DNA of 64,000 nt from positions 124,001 through 188,000 of the forward strand of contig NZ_FZNT01000008.1 in assembly GCF_900188235.1 (NCBI RefSeq), written 5' to 3'. The notes under the pieces were generated by a model. It searched no databases, was not told the origin of the DNA, and was given only the letters and a program-made list of their open reading frames with translations. Below are positions 17,227 through 24,632 of the stretch, in pieces; within the stretch, counting starts at the first letter, position 1; the number at the start of each line of letters is the position of its first letter. The translations under genes and the position numbers were made by a program. Source of the stretch: Lutibacter agarilyticus. Lineage in GTDB: Bacteria > Bacteroidota > Bacteroidia > Flavobacteriales > Flavobacteriaceae.

Positions 17227-18003
17227 ATGAAAAAAATTTTCACGCTATTATTTATTTGCACTTTATATTATGGATTTTCACAACAAATAAGAACTCAGGA
17301 TTCAGTTGCTAATAAAGGAACTTTTTGGGAAAAACATTCAAAACCAAGTTTTGAAAATACTTACACAAATCATTTCAAACAATTCTTAAATTCAAGTTTA
17401 ATAGCTTCAGCCGATGTTTCCAAAAGTAGGAAAACTATTATTTTACAATTTAATTTAGACAAGAATAATAAAATTATTAATCTAAGAACTAATTCAAAAA
17501 ACAAAAAACTTAATAATTCTATTATTAATGCGTTCCTATTGTTTTCACTAGAGGAATTAAATTTGCCAGAAAAATCAGTATTAAATAATTATGCTCTCCA
17601 AATTATTTCTAGAGAAAATAATAAACCCGTACTTAAATGCAGTTCAATTTTAATATACACTACTCCTGCTATTTTTGATGGATGTAAAAACAGTAATAAA
17701 AATTACAGTACTTTAATGAAGTGTAATAATCGAAAAGTTAGTGAATTTATTTCTTCTAATTTCGACTCTAGTTTAGCTAAAAGAGCGGGGTTATCTGGAA
17801 CTATTAGCATTTATGCAAAGTTTGTAATTAATAAAGACACTAAAAGATTTACTGATATTAAAGTTAAAGCTCCTAATGATGCGTTGAAGTTTGAAACAAA
17901 ACGAATATTATATAATTTTCCTGAAATAATAAAACATGGATATCTAATGGGAAAACCTGCAAATATCAACTATTCACTACCTATTAAACAAGCAATACGA
18001 TAA
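17227..18003 (+). CDS. Secreted protein with C-terminal TonB-C-like domain
   Basis: I chose the ATG at 17227 because it gives a clean signal peptide (MKKIFTLLFICTLYYGFSQQ), leaving 258 residues; the upstream in-frame ATG at 17167 overlaps the preceding gene. Residues about 165-255 resemble the C-terminal domain of flavobacterial TonB proteins, with FDGCKN, then GLSGTISIYAKFVINKDTK and the closing GKPANINYSLPI. Residues about 50-140 (TIILQFNLDKNNKIINLRTN) look like a second, diverged copy. It lacks the proline-rich linker of a true TonB and is exported rather than anchored by a helix, so energy transduction is doubtful. The role is unknown. Confidence 0.7.
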   Translation: MKKIFTLLFICTLYYGFSQQIRTQDSVANKGTFWEKHSKPSFENTYTNHFKQFLNSSLIASADVSKSRKTIILQFNLDKNNKIINLRTNSKNKKLNNSIINAFLLFSLEELNLPEKSVLNNYALQIISRENNKPVLKCSSILIYTTPAIFDGCKNSNKNYSTLMKCNNRKVSEFISSNFDSSLAKRAGLSGTISIYAKFVINKDTKRFTDIKVKAPNDALKFETKRILYNFPEIIKHGYLMGKPANINYSLPIKQAIR

Positions 18004-18020
18004 CCTCTAAAAAGTTATTT

Positions 18021-18419
18021 ATGAAAGAACAATTCGAACTTTACGAAAACGCAAAAAAAAGAACAAAACAAAAAAAACGCTTATATTTTCATTTTATCTT
18101 ATTTTTAGTAGGTTCGGTTTTTTTTATTGTACTTAACAAACTATTAAAAGTTGGAGAACCTTACGACTGGTTTGTTTGGGCAATTGTTGGCTGGTTTTTT
18201 CTGTTTTTACTTCATTTTATAAATGTGTTTATTACTCACAAATTTATGGGTAAGGAATGGGTTGAAAAACAAACTGAAAAGTTAATATTAAAACAAGAAG
18301 CTAAGATAGAAAAACTACAAAAAGAAATTGAAAAAGAGGCACGAATAAAATTAGAAAGTGAGCTACACGCAAGTGAGATAGAAAAGGAAAATCAACCAAA
18401 TTCAACAACCAAAGAATGA
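18021..18419 (+). CDS. 2TM domain protein
   Basis: The protein has 132 residues. Two membrane helices (about residues 23-42 and 52-75) are joined by a short loop (KLLKVGEPYDWFVWAI), the pattern of the Bacteroidota 2TM domain family (PF13239). After HKFMGKEWVEKQ, a charged coiled-coil tail of about 45 residues extends into the cytoplasm. In histidine kinases and regulators the 2TM domain is a fused module; here it stands alone. Its stop overlaps the folA start (ATGA), so they are translationally coupled. The function is unknown. Confidence 0.85.
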   Translation: MKEQFELYENAKKRTKQKKRLYFHFILFLVGSVFFIVLNKLLKVGEPYDWFVWAIVGWFFLFLLHFINVFITHKFMGKEWVEKQTEKLILKQEAKIEKLQKEIEKEARIKLESELHASEIEKENQPNSTTKE

Positions 18420-18898
18420 TTACAATAATAGCTGCTGTTGCTGAAAATAGAGCCTTAGGAAAAGACAACCAATTAATTTGGCACTTACCTGCCGATTTAA
18501 AACGTTTTAAACAAGTTACACTTGGTCATCATATTATTATGGGACGTAAAACATTTGAGTCTTTAGGAAAACCTTTACCTAATAGAACTACCATTATTAT
18601 TACAAGAAATAAAAACTATAAACAAGAAGGTTGCATCGTTGTAAACTCACTTTCTGAGGCCATTGAAGCATCAAAAACCGATGAAAACCCTTATATTTTA
18701 GGAGGTGCTGAAATTTACAAACAAGCATTCGAAATTGCCGATAAACTAGATTTAACTTTTGTTCATCATACTTTTGAAGCTGATGCATTTTTCCCTGAAA
18801 TTAACAGTACTATTTGGAAAGAAACCGAGCGTACCTGTTTTAAATCCGATGAAAAAAACAAATACGATTATAGTTTTGTATCGTACTTAAGAAAATAA
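18416..18898 (+). CDS. folA: Dihydrofolate reductase
   Basis: The protein has 160 residues, the standard bacterial length. It reduces dihydrofolate to tetrahydrofolate with NADPH. Visible motifs are IIAAVAENRALGKDNQLIW at the N-terminus, HLPADLKRFKQVT, the NADPH loop IIMGRKTFESLGKPLP and YILGGAEIYKQA. The substrate-binding acidic residue is Asp/Glu in the expected helix (PADLKRF). The gene overlaps the 2TM gene by 4 nt. It closes the cluster that begins with thyA and is followed by a terminator. Confidence 0.97.
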   Translation: MITIIAAVAENRALGKDNQLIWHLPADLKRFKQVTLGHHIIMGRKTFESLGKPLPNRTTIIITRNKNYKQEGCIVVNSLSEAIEASKTDENPYILGGAEIYKQAFEIADKLDLTFVHHTFEADAFFPEINSTIWKETERTCFKSDEKNKYDYSFVSYLRK

Positions 18899-18899
18899 A

Positions 18900-18928
18900 A
18901 AAAGGGCCTTCATATTGAAGACCCTTTT
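18900..18928. terminator. Bidirectional terminator between folA and a convergent gene
   Basis: A 13-bp stem (18900-18912 with 18916-18928) has one imperfect position that is a C/A mismatch on the plus strand and a G-U wobble on the minus strand. The minus-strand form ends in T7. The 12-mer AAACCAAACATA, shared with the duplicated element at 20.75-21.1 kb, begins 3 nt to its right. Confidence 0.8.
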
Positions 18929-18962
18929 ACCAAACCAAACATAAATAATATATGAGATATTA

Positions 18963-19556
18963 TTATTTTTTATAAATTTTTTGTTCAAATGATTTACCTC
19001 CACTTTTCATAACAACTGAATAGCTACCTTTTTCAAGTTTCATTAGATTTAAAGTTTTACCTAAATTTACTTGCCCACTTAACTCTTCTTTATACAACAT
19101 ATTTAAATGATCATCGTATAAAGAAATTGTGAAATTTTCATTATTCAATGCTACTTTCGAAATAAAAACTAAATCGCCATCTTGTCTAACATTAGGCTTG
19201 TAGTAAATACTTTCCACCTTGTTATCAAATTCAATTCCTTCAGAGGTTACTTTAAAAGGCATTAAGTTAATTTTTGTACGCCCTTCAATCTCAAAATAAT
19301 AATCACCTGTAGGTAATGTATTTAAGTCATATTTTTTTGAGAAATAGTTTCCTTCAAATTTTTCAGTATATAAAGTTTCACCTTTAGCATCTCTTACGCT
19401 TATTGTTAAATCTCCATCTGAATTTTTTAATTTTAAATCAATTACTTTTGAGTCAATTACATTTACTTTAACATTGTTATTAATGTTTGCTCCACTCATT
19501 ACTATTGTAGTTAATACGGCTACAACTAGTAAACTCTTTTTAATTAAATTTTTCAT
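18963..19556 (-). CDS. Secreted protein of unknown function with two beta-sandwich-like halves
   Basis: The protein has 197 residues and an N-terminal signal segment (MKNLIKKSLLVVAVLTTIVM). The rest is beta-rich and seems to consist of two related halves, each with a pattern like ISVRDAKGETLYTEKFEG and ISLYDDHLNMLYKEELSG, followed by LPTGDYYFEIEG or LEKGSYSVVMKS. This resembles the DUF3244/secretion-tail style of small Bacteroidota beta domains, but no T9SS signal is clear. The C-terminal FEQKIYKK is short. It is probably an exported protein; I cannot assign a function. It is convergent with folA and divergent from the AraC regulator. Confidence 0.75.
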   Translation of the reverse strand: MKNLIKKSLLVVAVLTTIVMSGANINNNVKVNVIDSKVIDLKLKNSDGDLTISVRDAKGETLYTEKFEGNYFSKKYDLNTLPTGDYYFEIEGRTKINLMPFKVTSEGIEFDNKVESIYYKPNVRQDGDLVFISKVALNNENFTISLYDDHLNMLYKEELSGQVNLGKTLNLMKLEKGSYSVVMKSGGKSFEQKIYKK

Positions 19557-19585
19557 AATTCAATAATTTATTAATTAGTATGGTA

Positions 19586-19593
19586 CAAATGTA
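19586..19593 (-). promoter_or_regulatory. Putative -7 box of the secreted protein gene
   Basis: The minus strand reads TACATTTG, matching TAnnTTTG, about 30 bp ahead of the start at 19556. A TTTG at 19623-19620 is the nearest -33 candidate but is spaced too far (26 nt). Confidence 0.35.
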
Positions 19594-19735
19594 TGATGGA
19601 AATTCAAGGTAAAACACTTCAAATTTTTCAAATTTATATCCTATTTTAACTGTTAATTTAATGTTAATAGCGCTAAAAGGTAATTTAGAACATAAAGTTG
19701 TGAAATCTAAATAGAATCATTCTTTTATTTATTTT

Positions 19736-19743
19736 TACTTTTG
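19736..19743 (+). promoter_or_regulatory. Putative -7 box of the AraC regulator
   Basis: TACTTTTG matches TAnnTTTG. The ATG follows after 8 nt, so the leader would be very short, as for the histidine kinase gene at 2349. No matching -33 box is seen. Confidence 0.35.
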
Positions 19744-19751
19744 TAGTAACT

Positions 19752-20639
19752 ATGGCAAATATGAAAAATACAAAGCCCGCATTTGAGAAAATAAACTTAG
19801 AGTTCGGAAACTCTTTGCTTATTAAGCAACATACTGAGATTGTTGAAAATAACTTACCTTTTTGGCATTTTCATCCTGAACTTGAATTAGTTTATGTAAA
19901 TAAAGCGAAAGGAAAAAGACATATTGGTAGTCACTTATCCTATTTTAATAACAGTCAGTTAATATTAATAGGTGCTAGTTTACCACATAGCGGCTTTACT
20001 GATAGGTTTACTTCAAATGGAGCTGAAACAATTATTCAATTTAAAGAAGAATTTTTAGGGGAAACCTTTTTTGATATTCCTGAGATGCAAACTATTAAAA
20101 CGTTGTTTGCAAGAGCAAAAAAGGGATTGTTGTTTCATCAAGAAGCAAAAAAAGAAATTGGACCAAAAATTGAAGCTTTATTAAACTATCAAGGTATTGA
20201 CAGAATTATTTACTTTTTGGAAATATTAAAAGATCTTTCTTTATCTAAAGATTACTCCTTATTAAATGTAGATGGATTTGCTTTTGAAGTAGAACCACAA
20301 GACAATAATAAAATTGAAATTATTTTTCATCACGTAAGAAATAATTTCACACAACAAATAACATTAGATGAGATTTCAGAAAAAGTAAGTATGACCGTAC
20401 CTGCATTTTGTAGATATTTTAAAAAAGTAACTGGAAAAACATTCACCCAGTTTGTAAATGAATTTAGAATTGTACACGCAACTAAATTGCTTGCAGAAAA
20501 GCCAACAAGTATTACAGATATTTGTTTTGAAAGTGGTTTTAATAATTTTTCTCACTTCAACAAGCTTTTCAAAAAATTCACAGGAAAAAGTCCGTTGAAA
20601 TACAGAAATGAAATGAAACAACTTGTTGAACAAAAATAA
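19752..20639 (+). CDS. AraC family transcriptional regulator
   Basis: The protein has 295 residues. An N-terminal cupin-like sensor domain (FWHFHPELELVYVNKAKG) precedes a C-terminal pair of helix-turn-helix motifs at about residues 200-290. The motifs show LDEISEKVSMTVPAFCRYFK and the signature FESGFNNFSHFNKLFKKFTG, then KSPLKYRNE. Such cupin-AraC proteins usually respond to a small sugar-like ligand and control adjacent uptake or degradation genes. No such genes are adjacent here, so the target is unknown. An alternative start at the fourth residue (MKNTKPAF) is possible. Confidence 0.93.
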   Translation: MANMKNTKPAFEKINLEFGNSLLIKQHTEIVENNLPFWHFHPELELVYVNKAKGKRHIGSHLSYFNNSQLILIGASLPHSGFTDRFTSNGAETIIQFKEEFLGETFFDIPEMQTIKTLFARAKKGLLFHQEAKKEIGPKIEALLNYQGIDRIIYFLEILKDLSLSKDYSLLNVDGFAFEVEPQDNNKIEIIFHHVRNNFTQQITLDEISEKVSMTVPAFCRYFKKVTGKTFTQFVNEFRIVHATKLLAEKPTSITDICFESGFNNFSHFNKLFKKFTGKSPLKYRNEMKQLVEQK

Positions 20640-20674
20640 CTGTATTAAAAAACACTTATTGTTTTATAGTATAT

Positions 20675-20708
20675 AAGCCATTGCATTTTATTTGTTGATG
20701 GCTTTTTT
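20675..20708 (+). terminator. Terminator after the AraC gene
   Basis: A 7-bp stem (20675-20681 with 20698-20704) with a 16-nt loop runs into T6, 36 bp after the stop codon. Confidence 0.65.
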
Positions 20709-20748
20709 AATACCAAAACTTTCAATAGAATTTGGGAAAATTAAGCGC

Positions 20749-20836
20749 AAAAAAAATCACCTCTTAAAAAGAGGTGATTCCAAACTTAATTGATATATAA
20801 TAAATTTTTATTATCTATCTCATGTAAACCAAACAT
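20749..20836 (-). ncRNA. Candidate small RNA A (about 88 nt)
   Basis: On the minus strand a -7 box TATCTTTG (20848-20841) is followed, about 85 nt later, by a strong intrinsic terminator: an 11-bp stem (20755-20765 with 20769-20779), a 3-nt loop and T8. No open reading frame fits between. The arrangement repeats in copy B. Promoter, transcript and end are predicted from sequence only, and the -33 box is weak (TTAT). Confidence 0.4.
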
Positions 20837-20905
20837 AGGTCAAAGATACGGCTCATTTAAGGTTTAAATAACACCAAATTTTTCCTATTTCTATTATATT
20901 TTAAC
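20755..20905. repeat. Intergenic direct repeat, copy A (151 bp)
   Basis: This segment aligns with copy B at 20944-21095 over its whole length, with well over three quarters of bases identical by eye. It starts with the terminator hairpin and contains the 12-mer AAACCAAACATA at 20826-20837. It ends in the shared TTTTAAC. Between AraC (20639) and DUF2141 (21200) nothing else is coded. Confidence 0.85.
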
Positions 20906-20938
20906 CCTATTCCATACAGAGAAGTATATTTTTAAATT

Positions 20939-21026
20939 AAAAAAATCACCTCTTTAACAAGAGGTGATTTTAAACTTCATTAATATATAATAACCGCTTA
21001 TTATCTATTAAATGTAAACCAAACAT
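20939..21026 (-). ncRNA. Candidate small RNA B (about 88 nt)
   Basis: The minus strand has a -7 box TACATTTG (21038-21031) and a terminator with a 13-bp stem (20942-20954 with 20959-20971), 4-nt loop and T run (20945-20939). The spacing equals that of copy A, and both compensatory and loop changes keep the hairpin intact. This supports selection on the structure, but expression is unproven. Confidence 0.4.
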
Positions 21027-21095
21027 AAGTCAAATGTATAACCAATAAAACGTTTAAATAACTCCATATTTTTCTTATTTCTATTTTATTTTAAC
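20944..21095. repeat. Intergenic direct repeat, copy B (152 bp)
   Basis: Second copy of the element described at 20755-20905, 190 bp to the right and in the same orientation. The best conserved parts are the hairpin stem, the block AATGTAAACCAAACATAAGT at 21011-21030 and the right end (TTATTTCTATTTTATTTTAAC, positions 21075-21095). Substitutions are spread between these blocks. Confidence 0.85.
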
Positions 21096-21199
21096 TATGA
21101 TATTACTTTCTTTACCATTCTATATAAAAATAAACTTTTATAACTAATTAATTTCATAAATTTAAACTTCAGATTTTATTTAACAAACAACCTGTTCAC

Positions 21200-21640
21200 A
21201 TGAATTTCAATAAAATACTGCTTTTTACTACGGTCATTATTCTAATTTCAATCAATAATACAAATGCACAAGAAACCTGTAATTTAAAGGTTATTGTAAA
21301 TGGCTTAAAAAATTCACAAGGACAAATTATGATAAGTATTAATCAAGGGGCTGTAGGTTGGCCTGAAGAAAATTTTTACGAGCAACGCTTTATTGCTGAA
21401 TTTAACGCTCCTACGCATATAATTTATTTTGAAAATCTTCCTTATGGAAATTACGCTATTGGATTACTTCATGATGAGAATGTAAATGGTGAAATGAATA
21501 AAAATTTTATTGGAATACCCAAAGAAGGATTTGCTTTTTCGAGAAATTACAAAGTGATGTTTAGAGCACCTAAATATGAAGAAGCTAATTTTGAGGTTAA
21601 CGCTTCTAAAAAAACCATCATTATACACATGCAATATTAA
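21200..21640 (+). CDS. DUF2141 secreted protein
   Basis: The protein has 146 residues with a signal peptide ending near NTNAQ. The body matches DUF2141: LKVIVNGLKNSQGQIMISI, FENLPYGNYAIGLLHDENVN, and NFIGIPKEGFAFSRN. The family is a small exported beta-sandwich common in Bacteroidota and Proteobacteria; its function is not established. The stop overlaps the stop of the convergent sulfotransferase gene by 4 nt. No partner gene is evident. Confidence 0.92.
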   Translation: MNFNKILLFTTVIILISINNTNAQETCNLKVIVNGLKNSQGQIMISINQGAVGWPEENFYEQRFIAEFNAPTHIIYFENLPYGNYAIGLLHDENVNGEMNKNFIGIPKEGFAFSRNYKVMFRAPKYEEANFEVNASKKTIIIHMQY

Positions 21641-22746
21641 GAAAGCACCGTGTATCCTTTCATTTTTATAATTTCAGAAAGTTGTTTATTTACCAATACT
21701 AAAAACTCACTTTTATATTCGTAGGTTTTTAATTTATGATTCAACCCTTCTAAATAATTAGTTGCAAATGGTTCTATTCGTTGGTAGTCATCTTTTAATA
21801 AGTTCGAGTAAATTTGCTGTATTTCTCTATCTGGCTGACTTACTAAATCGGCATATTTAATTTCAATTAAATTTTCAGAAGCAATATTTAATTTATCTTT
21901 CTCATACTTATAAATTAATTGTTGATACACCCATAAAATATCATTCATTAAAATAGCATCGTCAATATCTTGAAGCTGTGTTGCAGGTAAGATACTTTTA
22001 TAAAAAGCAACGGTTGAACGCACTACTTCATAAGGATTTCGGTGAATATAAATAAATTTCGCATTTGGATACAATTCTAAAAGCTGAGGAATTCTAGCTG
22101 TGTGAGGCGGATTTTTAGAAATAAACCGAATGCCTTTGGTATTGATTAAACAACGGTCTACAAACTTTTTAAAATTAACTTTCCAACATGTCCAATCACT
22201 TTCTTTAGTTGTATTACCTAACAAATATTCATTGGCAATTTCTCTATTTTTTTTCGGAAAATACCACCAATTATAATAGCTAAAAGGAGTTTCATTATTT
22301 AAGGCAAATTCTTCTTCTTGCGGATAATCTACATGTAAAGAAACATTATCTACAGGGCGTTTATCTGGCATTAAAGATTTCATGAAAAACTTAAACAACC
22401 ATTGAAATGAAAACAAATTATTTGGGAAAATAGTTTGATATGTAGTAGGATATCCTGCTTCAGGATCTAAACACATTAAATTATGTAATAAAGTTGTGCC
22501 GCTGCGCCAATGACCTAAAATAAAAACTGGATCTTTTAAATTTTTAGGTTTAGACCTTAGCTTGAAACTAATCCAATCAAAAAAACTAAAAAAAGTAGCA
22601 ACAACACTTACAAAACCACTTAAGCTCCATTTGGTCTTGTATTTTTTTTCAACTCCATATTTTTTCGAAACAAAACGAAATACTTTAAACCTTGCCCCAG
22701 CTAAAGTTGTTATTTTAAATGCAAATTGTTTTTCTTTTTTTTTCAT
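21637..22746 (-). CDS. Sulfotransferase family protein
   Basis: The protein has 369 residues. The PAPS 5'-phosphosulfate loop is seen as FILGHWRSGTTLLHNL at about residues 74-89. The 3'-phosphate site is seen as FIYIHRNPYEVVRSTV at about residues 232-247. These are the two hallmarks of the Sulfotransfer_3-like family. The N-terminal 70 residues are basic with a hydrophobic stretch and may attach the protein to the membrane. The acceptor is unknown; a lipid or surface glycan is possible but not shown. It is transcribed toward DUF2141 and lies downstream of sppA by 26 bp, perhaps in one operon. Confidence 0.85.
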   Translation of the reverse strand: MKKKEKQFAFKITTLAGARFKVFRFVSKKYGVEKKYKTKWSLSGFVSVVATFFSFFDWISFKLRSKPKNLKDPVFILGHWRSGTTLLHNLMCLDPEAGYPTTYQTIFPNNLFSFQWLFKFFMKSLMPDKRPVDNVSLHVDYPQEEEFALNNETPFSYYNWWYFPKKNREIANEYLLGNTTKESDWTCWKVNFKKFVDRCLINTKGIRFISKNPPHTARIPQLLELYPNAKFIYIHRNPYEVVRSTVAFYKSILPATQLQDIDDAILMNDILWVYQQLIYKYEKDKLNIASENLIEIKYADLVSQPDREIQQIYSNLLKDDYQRIEPFATNYLEGLNHKLKTYEYKSEFLVLVNKQLSEIIKMKGYTVLS

Positions 22747-22772
22747 AAAGCAAAAACAACACTAAAACATTT

Positions 22773-24527
22773 TTATTTAATATCTAGCACATAAGGTAAA
22801 CGTGCCTGAATACCACTAACTTTTGAAAACTGTTTTACTGTTTGGTATAATTTATAATTTTCTTCTCCAAATTCTTCAATTAACAATTCTTCTTTGGTTG
22901 AAGCAAATGGCAAACCGCTAAATCTTTCTTCAAAATCAATTTTATAGCTTGGATAATTTCGTATTCTATAATCTGTAATCCCAGCCAAGCCAGCAGCCTC
23001 AATAACCGCATCTTTTAAACTTCCAAGCTCGTCAACCAACCCGTTTTCTTTTGCTTGCACACCCGACCAAACTCTACCTTGTGCAATTTCATCAACTTGT
23101 TCAATAGTCATATTTCTACCAGCCGCTACTCTACTTATAAAAGTAGTATAAACAAATTCAACACCTTCTTGAGTTACTGTTCTAAAAGCATCGGTCATAG
23201 GTTCAAAACCACTATAATCTGGTCCATTGTTCGTTTTTACCTGTTCCGCATTTATCCCAATATTATCGGCCAATTTACTAAGATTTGGAATTACTCCAAA
23301 AACACCAATAGAACCCGTAATTGTAGTTGGTTCAGCAATAATCTTATTGGCATTACAAGCTATATAATAACCCCCAGAAGCGGCAACATTCCCCATTGAA
23401 ACTACTACCGGTAATTTTGCTTTCGTCAATTCAATCTCTCTCCAAATTAATTCAGAAGTTAAAGCACTTCCACCAGGAGAATTTACACGTAAAACAATTG
23501 CTTTAACACTATTACTAGTTCTTGCTTTTCTTAAAGCATTAATTATTAAATCCTGACCAATTAAATTCTCATCACCTTTGCCGTAAATAATTTCACCCTG
23601 TGCATAAATAACTGCAATTCTATCTGATGCTGTATTTAATATTCTACCCTTTCCTGTAGCAATATAATCTTGAAGTTTAATAGTATTCAATTTACTTTTA
23701 GTTGCAACGTTTGAAGCTAACTTCAATTTATTTTCGTATTCATCAAAATAAATAGCAGCATTAACCATATTATTTTCAACAGCTAATTTTGAATTTCTAG
23801 CTAACAAACCATCAGCAACCTTATTTAATTCACTAACTGTTTTGTTTCTACTTTCAGAAATATCATCAAGCATTTCAACCCAAATAGCATTTAAAAAAGA
23901 AGCTATTTGCTCTCTATTATTGTCGCTCATTTCATTTGCTAAAAACGGTTCTACGGCACTTTTATATTTTCCGTGACGAATTACTTCCATTTTAACACCC
24001 GTTTTTTCTTGCAATTTTTTATAAAATAGCACTTCTGAAGAAAGCCCTTTAAAACTAATTTCACCAACCGGATTCATAAAAACCGAATCAGCGACTGAAG
24101 CCAAATAGTAGGCTTTTTGATCGTAAACATCAGCATACGCTTTTACAAACTTTCCAGTTCCTTTAAACTCTTCAATTTTATTTCGGATGGCTTGTGTTTG
24201 AGCTACACCTGCATTTACACCCAAAGTATGAATACTAATTCCTTTTATCTTAGCATCGTATTTTGCATTTTCAATGGCATTTAAAATATCATTTAACCCC
24301 ATTCTTTTATTATTAGCCCCAAATATTTCATCAAAAGGATCCTCGCTCTTTGGTGCATAATCTTTTACCGTTTTATCAAGCTTAATCACTAAAACTGAGT
24401 TCTCTTTTACGGTAATCTCTTTGTCTTCGCTTAAGGCAACTACGACCAATAAAAACAAAACAAAAATTAAACCTAATGCTATAAAGCTACCAATAATAGA
24501 TGCTAATAAATTTCTTAAAAATTTCAT
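22773..24527 (-). CDS. sppA: Signal peptide peptidase SppA (long form)
   Basis: The protein has 584 residues, the length of the two-domain 67K form. It degrades leftover signal peptides in the membrane. One N-terminal membrane helix (residues about 8-31) anchors it. The catalytic dyad is visible: Lys189 in GKYKSAVEPF in the first domain and Ser384 in GNVAASGGYYIA in the second. The supporting motif LRVNSPGGSALTSE precedes the serine. Active-site residues therefore appear intact. A TATCTTTG sequence on the minus strand at 24592-24585 could be its -7 box. Confidence 0.95.
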   Translation of the reverse strand: MKFLRNLLASIIGSFIALGLIFVLFLLVVVALSEDKEITVKENSVLVIKLDKTVKDYAPKSEDPFDEIFGANNKRMGLNDILNAIENAKYDAKIKGISIHTLGVNAGVAQTQAIRNKIEEFKGTGKFVKAYADVYDQKAYYLASVADSVFMNPVGEISFKGLSSEVLFYKKLQEKTGVKMEVIRHGKYKSAVEPFLANEMSDNNREQIASFLNAIWVEMLDDISESRNKTVSELNKVADGLLARNSKLAVENNMVNAAIYFDEYENKLKLASNVATKSKLNTIKLQDYIATGKGRILNTASDRIAVIYAQGEIIYGKGDENLIGQDLIINALRKARTSNSVKAIVLRVNSPGGSALTSELIWREIELTKAKLPVVVSMGNVAASGGYYIACNANKIIAEPTTITGSIGVFGVIPNLSKLADNIGINAEQVKTNNGPDYSGFEPMTDAFRTVTQEGVEFVYTTFISRVAAGRNMTIEQVDEIAQGRVWSGVQAKENGLVDELGSLKDAVIEAAGLAGITDYRIRNYPSYKIDFEERFSGLPFASTKEELLIEEFGEENYKLYQTVKQFSKVSGIQARLPYVLDIK

Positions 24528-24632
24528 GTAACCGTTGCTCTTTAAAATGCAAAAAAATATTGCAAATGTTTATAAGTTGAAACACAAAGATAAGTTTTTA
24601 AATGATACTTTTCTTTTCTTTGCAATCACTTT

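Noticed and set aside
17007-18003. Toxin-antitoxin pair
   Set aside because: The gene after the antitoxin-like frame encodes an exported TonB-C-like protein, not a toxin.
20755-21095. Duplicated element as a CRISPR array
   Set aside because: Only two copies, each about 150 bp and diverged, with no regular short repeat-spacer pattern and no cas genes.
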